Shown one piece after another: positions 43,729 through 53,693 of a stretch of 64,000 nt of DNA. The translations under genes were made by a program, and so were the position numbers. A model generated the notes under the pieces. The model saw only the letters and a program-made list of their open reading frames with translations. It ran no database searches and was not told where the DNA came from. Location: contig NZ_SVFW01000002.1 in the NCBI RefSeq assembly GCF_015056685.1, forward strand, positions 1 to 64,000. Reading direction: 5' to 3'. Numbering within the stretch: position 1 is the first letter of the stretch; every line of letters starts with the position of its first letter. The DNA comes from Butyrivibrio sp. GTDB taxonomy: Bacteria; Bacillota; Clostridia; Lachnospirales; Lachnospiraceae.

Positions 43729-45822
43729 ATGAACAAAAAACTATTATTCCATGATATGACCATGGACTATTTAAGGCCAACTGAGCCGGATAAAAATAGA
43801 AAAACCGACTTCAGATTCAGATGTGGTAAGGACGAGGCTTCAGAAGTCTTTATCATATGGAATAATGAGAAGCGCCCCATGAAGCGTGCTGAGTCAGAAG
43901 GGAATTTTGATTATTACGATATTTCTTTCAACGTCGGAGAAAAACCAGCCACTTATTATTTTGAAATAGATGGAAAAGACGGAGAAAAATGCTTTTTTGA
44001 CAAAAGAGGAGTAGTCAGCCAGCCAAAAGACAGCATGCTCTTTAGGATCTTCCCTGGCTTTTCCACGCCGGGATGGGCAAAAGGCGCAGTTATGTACCAG
44101 ATCTTTGTGGAAAGATTTTGCAACGGCGATGCCAGCAATGACGTTCTCTCCGGAGAGTATTATTACAACGGAAGCAAATCAGTTCAGGTCAAAGACTGGG
44201 AGAAGTACCCGGATCCGAAGATGGATTATGCTGAGTTCTATGGCGGAGATCTGCAGGGAGTAATGGACAAGCTTGATTATCTGAAAGATTTGGGAATAGA
44301 GGTTATTTATTTTAATCCCCTGTTTGTTTCTCCTTCATGTCACAAATATGATACACAGGATTATGATCATATCGATCCTCATTTTGGAAAGATTGTGGAA
44401 GATGGCGGAAAGCTCCTTGATGACAATGAGCATGAGAATATTCATGCGAGCAAGTATATAAAGAGAGTTACCAGCAAAAAGAACCTGGAAGAGAGCGATA
44501 AACTCTTTGCTATGCTTGTAAGCGAGGCGCATAAAAGAGGTATCAGGGTCATTTTGGATGGTGTTTTCAACCACTGCGGCTCTTTTAACAAGTGGATGGA
44601 TAGGGACAGAATCTACGAAGAAAACAGCGAATACAACTATGGTGCGTATATTTCAGAGAACAGTCCTTATCATGACTACTTTTCTTTTAACGGAGGAAAA
44701 TGGCCTTACAACAATAACTATGACGGCTGGTGGGGATATAACACCCTTCCAAAGCTGAATTACGAGGGTTCAAAAGAACTTGAGGAGTACATCCTGGGAA
44801 TTGCCAGAAAATGGGTTTCTGAGCCATATAACGCAGATGGCTGGAGGCTTGATGTGGCGGCAGATATCGGTCATTCACCCGAATACAACCACTATTTCTT
44901 CAAGAGATTCAGGGAAGAAGTAAAAAAGGCCAATCCTGAAGCTATTATTCTTGCTGAACACTATGGAAAGGCTAAGGACTGGTTACAGGGTGATGAGTGG
45001 GATACTGTCATGAACTATGATGCTTTTATGGAGCCGCTCACATGGTTCCTTACCGGCATGGAGAAACATAGCGACGAGTTTAAGCCCTTAAAATACGGCA
45101 ACGCAAGAGAGTTTTTTGATACCATGCTCTATGAAGGTGGAGAGAACTTTAGTATGCCTTCACTTTATACAGCCATGAATGAGCTCTCAAATCACGATCA
45201 TTCAAGATTTCTGACAAGGACAAGTCAGAAGGTCGGAAGATGTGACACTCTTATGCCGGCTTCAGCAGAAACAGGTATAAAGAAGTCTGTTATGAGAGAG
45301 GCTGTAATGGTTCAGATGACATGGCCGGGAGCACCTACAATTTATTATGGCGACGAAGCGGGAGTCTGCGGATTTACTGACCCTGATAACAGAAGAACTT
45401 ATCCTTGGGGAAAAGAGGATATGGATATGATACGTTTCCACAAGGAAATGATCAGGATCCATAAGGAATGCAGTGAATTAAAAACAGGTTCTGTAATGGA
45501 GCTGCTTGCTGATAATAATGTTATTTCTTTTGCCCGTTTTAACAGAGAAGCAGCAACAATAGTGTTTATCAACAACAATGAATTTGAAGTTACCAAGGAT
45601 ATCGATGTAAGTGCGCTTGGAATTCCAAAAGATGCATTTTTAAATCAGCTCATCTTAAGTGATGGAAGCGGATTTAGAACTGATATTGGTGGAATGAGAG
45701 TAAAAAATAATATCCTGACAATTACGCTTTCAAGATTATCGGGACTGGTGCTTCGCTACGATAGTCACGCTCCTATCAGTGCAGAGGAATTCTGGGCAGA
45801 TAACACACTTGATTTCGGGTGA
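43729..45822 (+). CDS. GH13 alpha-glucosidase family enzyme, cyclomaltodextrinase/neopullulanase-like
   Basis: 697 residues, no signal peptide, so cytoplasmic. An N-terminal beta-domain (~1-115) of the type found in dimeric cyclomaltodextrinases precedes the barrel. GH13 motifs are complete: VILDGVFNHCG (I), GWRLDVAADI with nucleophile Asp (II), AIILAEHYG with acid/base Glu (III), LSNHDHSRF (IV). It should cleave imported maltodextrins, cyclodextrins or pullulan pieces. The aldolase gene follows at 90 bp. AGGA lies ~7 nt before the ATG. Confidence 0.92.
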   Translation: MNKKLLFHDMTMDYLRPTEPDKNRKTDFRFRCGKDEASEVFIIWNNEKRPMKRAESEGNFDYYDISFNVGEKPATYYFEIDGKDGEKCFFDKRGVVSQPKDSMLFRIFPGFSTPGWAKGAVMYQIFVERFCNGDASNDVLSGEYYYNGSKSVQVKDWEKYPDPKMDYAEFYGGDLQGVMDKLDYLKDLGIEVIYFNPLFVSPSCHKYDTQDYDHIDPHFGKIVEDGGKLLDDNEHENIHASKYIKRVTSKKNLEESDKLFAMLVSEAHKRGIRVILDGVFNHCGSFNKWMDRDRIYEENSEYNYGAYISENSPYHDYFSFNGGKWPYNNNYDGWWGYNTLPKLNYEGSKELEEYILGIARKWVSEPYNADGWRLDVAADIGHSPEYNHYFFKRFREEVKKANPEAIILAEHYGKAKDWLQGDEWDTVMNYDAFMEPLTWFLTGMEKHSDEFKPLKYGNAREFFDTMLYEGGENFSMPSLYTAMNELSNHDHSRFLTRTSQKVGRCDTLMPASAETGIKKSVMREAVMVQMTWPGAPTIYYGDEAGVCGFTDPDNRRTYPWGKEDMDMIRFHKEMIRIHKECSELKTGSVMELLADNNVISFARFNREAATIVFINNNEFEVTKDIDVSALGIPKDAFLNQLILSDGSGFRTDIGGMRVKNNILTITLSRLSGLVLRYDSHAPISAEEFWADNTLDFG

Positions 45823-45912
45823 TTGTGAACTATTTAACTTTATTTTTTATATCAACGAGTATATAATGTTATTAACCATCAATAACTACATATACAAAGG
45901 GAGAAAAACAAA

Positions 45913-46776
45913 ATGTTAGTATCCGCAAAAGACATGCTTGTAAAAGCAAAAGAAGGTCACTATGCAGTTGGCCAGTTTAACATCAACAACCTGGAGTGGA
46001 CAAAGTCAATTCTTTTAACAGCAGAAGAACTCAAGTCTCCTGTAATCCTTGGTGTATCTGAGGGTGCTGGTAAATACATGACAGGTTTTGAGACAGTTGC
46101 AGCTATGGTTAAGGCTATGGATAAGAGCCTTGGAATCACAGTTCCAGTAGCACTTCACCTTGATCATGGTACATACGATGGATGCTATAAGTGCATCAAA
46201 GCCGGCTTCACATCAATCATGTTCGACGGCTCACACTATAACATCGAAGAGAACGTTGCTAAGACTTCAGAGCTTGTAAACGTTGCTCATCAGCTTGGTC
46301 TTTCTATCGAAGCTGAAGTTGGTTCAATCGGTGGAGAAGAAGACGGAGTTGTAGGAATGGGCGAGTGCGCTGATCCAGATGAGTGCAAGAGAATCGCTGA
46401 TCTTGGCGTAGATATGCTTGCAGCTGGTATCGGTAACATTCACGGTAAATATCCAGAAGGATGGCCAGGACTTAGATTCGACGTTCTTGATGCTATCCAG
46501 CAGAAGACAGGTGTTATGCCTCTCGTTCTTCATGGTGGTACAGGAATTCCTGCAGACATGATCAAGAAGGCTATTTCACTTGGTGTATCTAAGATCAATG
46601 TTAATACAGAGTGCCAGCTTTCATTTGCTGATGCAACACGTAAGTATATTGAAGCAGGTAAGGATCTTGAAGGTAAGGGATTTGACCCTCGTAAGCTTCT
46701 TGCTCCTGGTGCTGAAGCTATCAAGGCTACAGTTAAGGAAAAGATGGAGCTCTTCGGATCAGTTGGAAAGGCTTGA
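45913..46776 (+). CDS. fba: Class II fructose-1,6-bisphosphate aldolase
   Basis: 287 residues. Zinc ligands are in LHLDHGTYDGC and the conserved IGNIHGKYP and LHGGTGIP segments; MFDGSHYNIEEN and EAEVGSIGGEEDGV are also typical. It splits fructose-1,6-bisphosphate in glycolysis. Codon use is that of a strongly expressed gene, with repeated preferred codons, and it has its own GGGAG site and terminator. Confidence 0.96.
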   Translation: MLVSAKDMLVKAKEGHYAVGQFNINNLEWTKSILLTAEELKSPVILGVSEGAGKYMTGFETVAAMVKAMDKSLGITVPVALHLDHGTYDGCYKCIKAGFTSIMFDGSHYNIEENVAKTSELVNVAHQLGLSIEAEVGSIGGEEDGVVGMGECADPDECKRIADLGVDMLAAGIGNIHGKYPEGWPGLRFDVLDAIQQKTGVMPLVLHGGTGIPADMIKKAISLGVSKINVNTECQLSFADATRKYIEAGKDLEGKGFDPRKLLAPGAEAIKATVKEKMELFGSVGKA

Positions 46777-46789
46777 TAATAGTACTATT

Positions 46790-46819
46790 AAAAAGCGAAG
46801 CCCTTTGGCTTCGCTTTTT
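46790..46819 (+). terminator. Terminator after fba
   Basis: A perfect 13-bp stem, 46790-46802 with 46807-46819, with a 4-nt loop, ending TTTTTTCTT. Confidence 0.9.
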
Positions 46820-46857
46820 TCTTACAATAAATCACCAGATCAGGGGGATATATTAAA

Positions 46858-47361
46858 ATGCATAACGAATTGACCAAAAAAGATATAGAAGATATGGAGG
46901 CAGAAATCGAACATCGCAAAGTCGTTGTGAGAAAAGAACTGCTTGAACATGTAAAGGAAGCGAGAGCTCAGGGCGATCTATCAGAGAACTTTGAGTATTA
47001 TGCAGCAAAAAAAGCAAAGAACCAAAATGAAAGTCGTATAAGATTTTTGGAAAGAATGATTAAGACTGCGACAGTTATTGACGATAATACTAAAGATGAC
47101 CAAGTTGGAATGAACAAAACTGTAGTAGTGAAACTTGATGAGGATGGTTCCGAGGAAACGTATAAAATAGTAACAACAATGCGTCAGAATTCTCTAAAGG
47201 GACTTATCAGTGTTGAGTCTCCACTTGGAAAACAATTACTTGGACATAAGGTAGGAGACCATGTTACTATTAAAGTGAACGACAATTATAGTTACGGCGT
47301 AACGATAATTAATATTGAAAATACAGGACTTACAGACGAGGATAGAATAAGGGACTTTTAA
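46858..47361 (+). CDS. GreA/GreB-family transcription elongation factor
   Basis: 167 residues. An N-terminal coiled coil (~1-75) with the tip segment GDLSENFEYYAAK, whose acidic residues reach the polymerase active site, then the FKBP-like C-domain (SVESPLGKQLLGHKVGDHVTI). It helps stalled RNA polymerase cut back. GGGGG lies ~10 nt before the ATG. The sequence differs somewhat from the usual housekeeping GreA (LTxxGxxxL start missing; TKKDIEDMEAEI instead), so this may be a second, paralogous factor. The flavin reductase-like gene follows at 11 bp. Confidence 0.88.
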   Translation: MHNELTKKDIEDMEAEIEHRKVVVRKELLEHVKEARAQGDLSENFEYYAAKKAKNQNESRIRFLERMIKTATVIDDNTKDDQVGMNKTVVVKLDEDGSEETYKIVTTMRQNSLKGLISVESPLGKQLLGHKVGDHVTIKVNDNYSYGVTIINIENTGLTDEDRIRDF

Positions 47362-47372
47362 AGGAGGACCAT

Positions 47373-47888
47373 ATGGGCGAGTTACATGTATTTCAACCAG
47401 TTAATCCAGAAGAAATCGAGACAGGACCGTACAAATTTGTAGGAGAGAAGATTCTTATCACTGCAGCTGATGGCAGCAAGGTTAACACCATGTGTGCAAC
47501 ATGGGGCGGAGTTGGCTATATTTGGGATAAGAGAGTTACTTTCGTGTTTGCCAGGAAAGGCAGATACACAAGCGAGCTTATAAATGCTTCCGGAGAGTAT
47601 TCGATCAGCTTCATGAATCAGGAGAAATACCGTGGCACGCTCAAATACCTTCAGATGGTATCTGGAAGAGATGAGGACAAGATCGCCAATTCCAGACTAA
47701 ATATTAACTACGACAACGGAATACCATTCATAGATGAAGCAAGAGAGATAATAACGTGTAAAGTTCTTTATCAAAGGGAATTTGATGAAGATGCATTAAT
47801 TGATGATGAAATAAAAAAGAAGTTTTATTCTGAAGGAAGTTATCACATTCTATTTATCGGAGAGGTTAAAAATATTTTACTGAGATAA
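47373..47888 (+). CDS. Flavin reductase-like (FMN-binding split-barrel) protein
   Basis: 171 residues. The segment KVNTMCATWGGVGYIWDKRVTFVFARKGRYT (in parts) and SGEYSISFMNQ match the flavin reductase-like/flavoredoxin family, which binds FMN and passes electrons to acceptors such as flavodiiron proteins. It follows the Gre-type factor gene at 11 bp with GGAGG 6 nt before its ATG, so they form one transcript. Its redox partner is unknown. Confidence 0.85.
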   Translation: MGELHVFQPVNPEEIETGPYKFVGEKILITAADGSKVNTMCATWGGVGYIWDKRVTFVFARKGRYTSELINASGEYSISFMNQEKYRGTLKYLQMVSGRDEDKIANSRLNINYDNGIPFIDEAREIITCKVLYQREFDEDALIDDEIKKKFYSEGSYHILFIGEVKNILLR

Positions 47889-47922
47889 AACTAACGGCAG
47901 ATGCATATTTTATGAGGGAAAT

Positions 47923-49236
47923 ATGGACGGCGAAAGGCTAAAAAAAACCTTTGTTAGTATTGTTTTAGATGTTGCGCTTATATTAAGCGTTTTTCTAGGC
48001 TGCGGAGATAATAGTCCACAGCCTGTTACAGTTGATAAAATAGTGGAAGACACTATAGATTCTAAAAATATGGAAGAGACAGAGACTATCAGAGTAGCAA
48101 CGTGGTATGATAACTCGTACACTTCCAATCTAAGGGCGTATCTTGCCCGCAGGTTCCCAAATTACAAGTTTGAATTTGTTTATATTGATAAGGCTCACTA
48201 TGAGTCCATAATAGATGCGCAGCTTTCATATAAGGGTGCGCCTGATATCATTTATGTTGACCAGAGTATGGCCAAAAAAAATGCAAAAAATGGATATATT
48301 ATTCCTTTAACATCCTATTGTAGTGATTTCAGCACAGAAGCCCTTGACGCATTTTGGTACGACAAGGATACCTATGCTGTTCCCGGCACAACCTGTTTTG
48401 AATGTATGTATGTCAATAAGGATCTGTTTGATAAATATGGTCTGAAGGTGCCTCAAAGCACACAGGAATTTATTACTATGTGCGATTTTATAATTAGAGG
48501 AAAGAGGATGAAGGCTCTTTCCGCAGGGTTTAAGGATTATCAGACTGTATCGAAAAGTGCTCAGGCGGTACTCCAGGCTAATTATTTTGGAACAGAGTAT
48601 GGCAGTGGTTTTGGAGAAAGACTAAATTATGGCAGATCTATTTTCTATAAGGACCTTTTTGAACCACTTACAGCTTGGGAACAAATGATAAAGCACGGGA
48701 TTATTACTGCTGACATGTATAATACGGATAAGCAGGCTGCTATAAAAGAGTTCGTATCAGAAGAAAGCTTTATGTTAGTTGCAGGACCAGAGGATTATAA
48801 CAGGATCAGAGTTGCAAATCCCCAAATGCAACTTGGGACATTACCCATGGGCTGGGGGAGATATGGTCCATTGATCATAGGAGGTTGTAACCTGGGATTC
48901 GCCATAAATGTAAATGCTATGAATTTAGAAGGTGCTAAAGAAGTAGTAGCAGCTCTTGCAAACAATGAAGGACAATTTGCTATATGGAAGGATAGAGTGG
49001 GGAGCAGGACGTATCTTCGTAGAACTCATTTTGATAATCCGGATGCTTTTGATGGTATAGAGGAAGCCTTTAATACAAATCAGGTGTTTTTACCGGTTCT
49101 TGATTGGGGCGATGATGGTCCGACCATGGATGCTATATTTGGAAAGGAACTTCAGCAGGTAATTATAGGAAAGAAACCTCTAAATATGGCGCTAATGGAG
49201 ACTGATATACAGATCAATGCCATGAAAAACAGATAG
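47923..49236 (+). CDS. Extracellular solute-binding lipoprotein (family 1), orphan
   Basis: 437 residues. Signal peptide with lipobox SVFLGCGD (Cys near 27), then the ABC sugar-binding fold: TIRVATWYDNSYTSNLRAYLA (in part), APDIIYVDQS, and the family's YAVPGTTCFECMYVNKDLFDKYGL. Such proteins usually bind sugars for ABC importers, but no permease or ATPase gene is near. Instead a hybrid histidine kinase starts 25 bp later, so it may deliver a signal to that kinase. GAGGG precedes the ATG. Confidence 0.88.
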   Translation: MDGERLKKTFVSIVLDVALILSVFLGCGDNSPQPVTVDKIVEDTIDSKNMEETETIRVATWYDNSYTSNLRAYLARRFPNYKFEFVYIDKAHYESIIDAQLSYKGAPDIIYVDQSMAKKNAKNGYIIPLTSYCSDFSTEALDAFWYDKDTYAVPGTTCFECMYVNKDLFDKYGLKVPQSTQEFITMCDFIIRGKRMKALSAGFKDYQTVSKSAQAVLQANYFGTEYGSGFGERLNYGRSIFYKDLFEPLTAWEQMIKHGIITADMYNTDKQAAIKEFVSEESFMLVAGPEDYNRIRVANPQMQLGTLPMGWGRYGPLIIGGCNLGFAINVNAMNLEGAKEVVAALANNEGQFAIWKDRVGSRTYLRRTHFDNPDAFDGIEEAFNTNQVFLPVLDWGDDGPTMDAIFGKELQQVIIGKKPLNMALMETDIQINAMKNR

Positions 49237-49261
49237 AAACATGTTTAAATGAGGATAAAAG

Positions 49262-52200
49262 ATGATCGAAAAAAAGAAAAAGGTAAATATTTACAGTTTC
49301 AAGGCACAACTGATAATAACCTTTGTGGTGCTTATTGTAGTGCCGGTGTCTGTATTGGGCATATACTCATATTTTCTGTCAAAAAATAATCTTATTGAGC
49401 AGACAGAAGTTGCGATGAGAGGAAGCTCTGATGTTATTACCTATGGTATTGAAAATAATGCCAAAAGGGAGAATGACGTTATAAAGTTCTTTTCGTATGA
49501 AGAAAACTTTAGAAGCAAACTTGAATATGCTCAGGAGGATCCGTTTGCTATAACAGAGGAACTAACTGAAAATATAGAGCCTCTAATCTGGTACTTCATG
49601 GGAAGTGACATGAGTATTGAATCTATAAAATTTTATTCAAAACTTCTTGGCAGTGACCATATCGGGGAATTTTTGAGCAGACCAACCGATGAAAAAATAG
49701 AAGAGTGGTACCAGTTATGTGAAAAAGAGTACGGTGCCCAATGGGTTACCGATGGTGAGGGTGGAATTTATATAATCAAAGCGCTATTGGATGTTAGTTC
49801 ATCTTCCAAGGTAATTGGAATTGTGGTACTAAAAGTTAACAATGAATTTTTCTTTTCAATAACCAATCAGTCCAGCTACCTGAATAATGGTATTGTAATA
49901 ACAGATGAATCAGGCGCTGTTATCACAGAAAAAAAGATAAAAAATGAAAAACTAAATAACGAAATAAAAGCTACCATTTTTAGCGGGGTTTTTAAGGATG
50001 ACACGGAACAGTTTTTGACAACAAATGAATATTTCCTTATGGCAGCAGCTAAGATGGCTAATGGCTGGCGGTTATTTTACTATGTTGACAGAGCCGAAAT
50101 CGTTGCAGATGTAAGATCCTTGCTTACCTCAGTCGTTTTGATAGCAGCCATAATATTCATTATAGCAATTATTATAGCAACAACTTTTTCGAACAGGACA
50201 AGCAGGCGTGTAAGCAAATTAAATGAAGCTGCGAATCTTGTAAGAAATGGAAATTTTGATATTGCCATACAGGATGATGGAAGGGATGAAATAGCAGAAC
50301 TTGCAGAGTCAATGGAAGATATGGCGTCAAAGCTTAAATATATGGTAGATGAGATCAACCTTCGCAATCAGGAAGATCTTTTGGTTAAGGAAAGCGACAT
50401 TCATTACAGGGAATGGCTTTTTGATTTTGTAGTAGAAAAGAACAACGATATTCTTGCAGTAGTAAACGAAGAAGATTTCTCATGTAATTTCCTTACGTCT
50501 AATGCAGAATCAATTCTTGGAATATCTATGGAAGATATGAAGGAAGATATCAGAGTCCTTACAAAGGCGCAGAGAGAGGGCAAAGAGGAAAGATTAAAAG
50601 ACATTATCGAGGATTGCAATAAAAAAGGCGCTGCAAGGATCATTGATGAGATAAGATTTGAGAATGTAAAGACAGGTGAGCATCTATACTACCGTGGCGC
50701 TGTTATCTGTACTATTGATGACGGCGGAAAGAGAATGGCTATTGCCCTGTATGATATAACACAGGAAATTAGAAGAAATCATCAGCTTCAGGAAGCTCTT
50801 AATGCTGCTGAAACAGCCAATAAGGCAAAGACGAGCTTTTTGGCCAACATGTCACATGATTTCAGAACACCTATGAATGCCATCACCGGTTTTAACCTGC
50901 TTATTGATAAACACGCAGAAGAACCTGATAAGGTAAAAGAATATACGCATAAGATAAGTCTGGCATCTCAGAATCTTCTTTCTCTTCTTAATGACGTTCT
51001 TGATATGAGTAAGATCGAGAGCGGAAAGACCACTCTTGATATAAAGGAAGTAGCTATAGGCCTTCTTTTGGAAGAAATCAATTCTGTTATAAGCTTCCAG
51101 GCCAAGGCCAAGAATCAGGAGTACATAGTAAGAATCGAGGAGATGGAACATGACACATTCATGGGTGATAAACAGAGAATAAATGAAATCCTCATGAATA
51201 TTTTGGGAAATGCTATAAAATACACGCCTGAGGGCGGAAAGATCGAGTTCCTTATAAATGAGTCACCATCATCATCCGAAGGCTTCCAAAATGTCAGATT
51301 CACCATAAGAGATAATGGTATAGGTATGAAGCCTGAGTATAAAGACAAGATATTTGACGCTTTCACAAGAGAAGACAAGGGAGCAACCAAGGGAATCCAA
51401 GGAACCGGCCTTGGTATGGCTATTACAAAGAGCCTTGTTGAACTTATGGGTGGCACAATCCGTGTTGAAAGCGAAGAAGGTAAGGGAAGTACATTTATAG
51501 TCAACTTAAGGCTTAAAGCAGTTGATGAAAAGGATGTTGGTTTCTGGAAAGCCCATGGAATCAGCTGTGTAATGCTTGTTGCGGAAAAACCTGAAAGTTA
51601 TGAGCAGATCAGAACAGCCCTTGAGGCTGATAAGGTAGAAATGCTTGAGTCCAAGACCGGCTTTGAGGCGATACACGTTATTGAAAACTGTAACAGCGCA
51701 GAGAAGCTGATAGATCTGATCATCATCGACAATGAAGTAGAAGCCATGTCTGCCGCAGAAATCGTGAAAATGGTAAGGTCAAAAGACAGAAGAAATAACA
51801 GCCTTGTGCTTGTTATGGCTGATTCCTACGAGGATGTAGAAGATGAGCTCAAGAAAGCAGGAGCCAACGATATCCTTCCTAAGCCTGTCTTTATCTCAAC
51901 TCTCAAGCAGATTGTTGAGGACATGACATCCAGAGCTTCGGCAAAAGAGACCGAGGAGGAAAAGAATCCTCTTGAGGGCATGAAGTTCCTGGCAGCAGAG
52001 GACAATGATATTAACGCCGATATCCTTACTGAACTCATGAGCATGGAAGGCGCAACTGTAACAAGGGGCGTCAACGGTCAGGAAGTTGTGGAAATGTTCA
52101 AAGAGGCAAAAGAGGGCGACTATGACATGATACTTATGGATATTCAGATGCCTGTTATGAATGGTTATGAGGCAGCTGCAGCCATAAGGGCAATTCCAAC

Positions 52201-52354
52201 TGACTGGGCGCAGAGGATACCTATCATAGCCATGACAGCCAACGCCTATGCAGATGATGTACAGCAGGCCTTTGATGCCGGCATGAATGCACATGTTTCA
52301 AAGCCAATCGATATTAAGGTTGTGGAGAGAACTATCTTAGAATTTAAGAAATAA
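49262..52354 (+). CDS. Hybrid sensor histidine kinase with two receiver domains
   Basis: 1030 residues. Membrane helices ~15-37 and ~283-307 enclose a large outer sensor domain (Cache-like). Then HAMP (~310-365), a PAS domain (~385-505), HisKA with phospho-acceptor His in ANMSHDFRTPMNA (~532), HATPase with DNGIGM and GTGLGMAI (~680-725), a first receiver (~765-890) and a second (~905-1030, Asp in LMDIQMPVMNG near 959). The first receiver keeps an Asp (IIIDNEV) but lacks the acidic pair at its start, so it is probably degenerate. There is no DNA-binding output gene close by. Confidence 0.92.
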   Translation: MIEKKKKVNIYSFKAQLIITFVVLIVVPVSVLGIYSYFLSKNNLIEQTEVAMRGSSDVITYGIENNAKRENDVIKFFSYEENFRSKLEYAQEDPFAITEELTENIEPLIWYFMGSDMSIESIKFYSKLLGSDHIGEFLSRPTDEKIEEWYQLCEKEYGAQWVTDGEGGIYIIKALLDVSSSSKVIGIVVLKVNNEFFFSITNQSSYLNNGIVITDESGAVITEKKIKNEKLNNEIKATIFSGVFKDDTEQFLTTNEYFLMAAAKMANGWRLFYYVDRAEIVADVRSLLTSVVLIAAIIFIIAIIIATTFSNRTSRRVSKLNEAANLVRNGNFDIAIQDDGRDEIAELAESMEDMASKLKYMVDEINLRNQEDLLVKESDIHYREWLFDFVVEKNNDILAVVNEEDFSCNFLTSNAESILGISMEDMKEDIRVLTKAQREGKEERLKDIIEDCNKKGAARIIDEIRFENVKTGEHLYYRGAVICTIDDGGKRMAIALYDITQEIRRNHQLQEALNAAETANKAKTSFLANMSHDFRTPMNAITGFNLLIDKHAEEPDKVKEYTHKISLASQNLLSLLNDVLDMSKIESGKTTLDIKEVAIGLLLEEINSVISFQAKAKNQEYIVRIEEMEHDTFMGDKQRINEILMNILGNAIKYTPEGGKIEFLINESPSSSEGFQNVRFTIRDNGIGMKPEYKDKIFDAFTREDKGATKGIQGTGLGMAITKSLVELMGGTIRVESEEGKGSTFIVNLRLKAVDEKDVGFWKAHGISCVMLVAEKPESYEQIRTALEADKVEMLESKTGFEAIHVIENCNSAEKLIDLIIIDNEVEAMSAAEIVKMVRSKDRRNNSLVLVMADSYEDVEDELKKAGANDILPKPVFISTLKQIVEDMTSRASAKETEEEKNPLEGMKFLAAEDNDINADILTELMSMEGATVTRGVNGQEVVEMFKEAKEGDYDMILMDIQMPVMNGYEAAAAIRAIPTDWAQRIPIIAMTANAYADDVQQAFDAGMNAHVSKPIDIKVVERTILEFKK

Positions 52355-52365
52355 TTAAATGTCTT

Positions 52366-52395
52366 TTGACACATAAGTGTGAGACAATATATATA
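52366..52395 (+). promoter_or_regulatory. Probable promoter of the flavodiiron gene
   Basis: TTGACA at 52366-52371 with TATATA at 52390-52395 (18-bp spacer) or 52388-52393 (16-bp spacer). Confidence 0.55.
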
Positions 52396-52421
52396 AAACT
52401 AGCATAATGGAGGAAATGACA

Positions 52422-53615
52422 GTGAGAGGGACAAAAAAGATTACTGAAGATATTTTTTGGATTGGAGCAAGTGACAGGAGACTGTCGAGATTTGAGAATA
52501 TTTTCCCGATTCCTGAGGGAGTATCATACAACAGCTATTTTGTTGATGATGAGAAAACAGTAGTATTTGATACAGCAGATATTTCTGTATCTGATCAGTA
52601 TATAGAAAATCTGAAAGAAGTTTTGGGTGATAAGAAGCTTGACTATCTCGTTGTTCTTCATATGGAGCCTGATCACTGCTCGCTTATTGATACAGTTACA
52701 GCTTATTATCCGGACGTTACTGTCGTAGGTAATTCAAAGACATTTACATTTATGGAGCAGTTTTTCCCTTCGGCAGCAGGCTTTAAGAAGCTGGAAGTAA
52801 AAGAGGGAGACACCCTTTCCACAGGTAAGCATACTTTCCATTTTGTTGCAGCGCCAATGGTTCACTGGCCTGAAGTTCTGCTTGCCTATGACGATGCTTC
52901 AAAAGCTCTTTTCTCTGCAGATGCTTTTGGCACCTTTGGGGCGCTTGATGGGGGAATATTTGCCGATGAGTATGACTATGAAAAAGATTTTTTGGATTCC
53001 TCAAGAAGATATTATGCAAATATAGTTGGTAAATACGGAATGCAGGTACAGGCTGCTCTGAAAAAGGCAGCAGGACTTGATATTCAGATGATCCTTTCTC
53101 TTCACGGCCCGGTTTGGAGAAAGAATATAGAGTGGCTGCTTGAAAAATATGAAAAGTGGAGCACTTATACTCCTGAGACAGAAGAAATAGCACTTGTTTA
53201 TGGAAGCCTTTATGGCCATACAAAGAGTGCAGCAGAGGCAGTTGCTTCAGGGCTCAGAGAAAAAGGAAAAGTTGTTAAAGTGCACGATGTATCAGGCACT
53301 GATGTTTCATACCTGATCGGTGAAGTCTGGAGATGCAAGACGATAGTACTTATCTGCCCGACCTACAACGGAGGCGTTTATCCGCCAATGGAGGCATTTC
53401 TTAATGATATGATCGCCCTTGGAGTCCAGAACAGAACATTTGCCCTTGGACAGAACGGAACCTGGGCGCCGATGACTGTTAAGCTCATGACAGACAAGCT
53501 CTCCGCGCTTAAGAATGTTACTATTCTGGAAAACACACTGACAATAAAGAGCGCGCTTCATAGTGCAGATCAGGGACAGGTAGATGCTTTCGTTGATAGT
53601 ATTGCAAAAGCGTAA
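52422..53615 (+). CDS. Flavodiiron protein (FprA-type A flavoprotein)
   Basis: 398 codons including stop from GTG at 52422, chosen because GGAGG lies 8 nt before it; ATGs at 52407 and 52416 lack a correctly spaced site. The metallo-beta-lactamase-like domain (~1-245) has the di-iron ligands in HMEPDHCSLID, PMVHWPE, DAFGTFG and LHGPVW. The flavodoxin domain (~250-397) has the FMN loop YGSLYGHTKSAA. Such proteins reduce oxygen or nitric oxide to harmless products and protect anaerobes. It has its own promoter. Confidence 0.94.
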   Translation: MRGTKKITEDIFWIGASDRRLSRFENIFPIPEGVSYNSYFVDDEKTVVFDTADISVSDQYIENLKEVLGDKKLDYLVVLHMEPDHCSLIDTVTAYYPDVTVVGNSKTFTFMEQFFPSAAGFKKLEVKEGDTLSTGKHTFHFVAAPMVHWPEVLLAYDDASKALFSADAFGTFGALDGGIFADEYDYEKDFLDSSRRYYANIVGKYGMQVQAALKKAAGLDIQMILSLHGPVWRKNIEWLLEKYEKWSTYTPETEEIALVYGSLYGHTKSAAEAVASGLREKGKVVKVHDVSGTDVSYLIGEVWRCKTIVLICPTYNGGVYPPMEAFLNDMIALGVQNRTFALGQNGTWAPMTVKLMTDKLSALKNVTILENTLTIKSALHSADQGQVDAFVDSIAKA

Positions 53616-53621
53616 ATTTTT

Positions 53622-53650
53622 TTGACATAAGTACAGATAGTAATTATATT
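53622..53650 (+). promoter_or_regulatory. Promoter of the DUF5722 gene
   Basis: TTGACA at 53622-53627, 17-bp spacer, TATATT at 53645-53650, 43 bp before the GTG start. Confidence 0.7.
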
Positions 53651-53693
53651 ATTAATGGTCTAACAAAATTAAGAATTACTTTGGAGGAATGTT

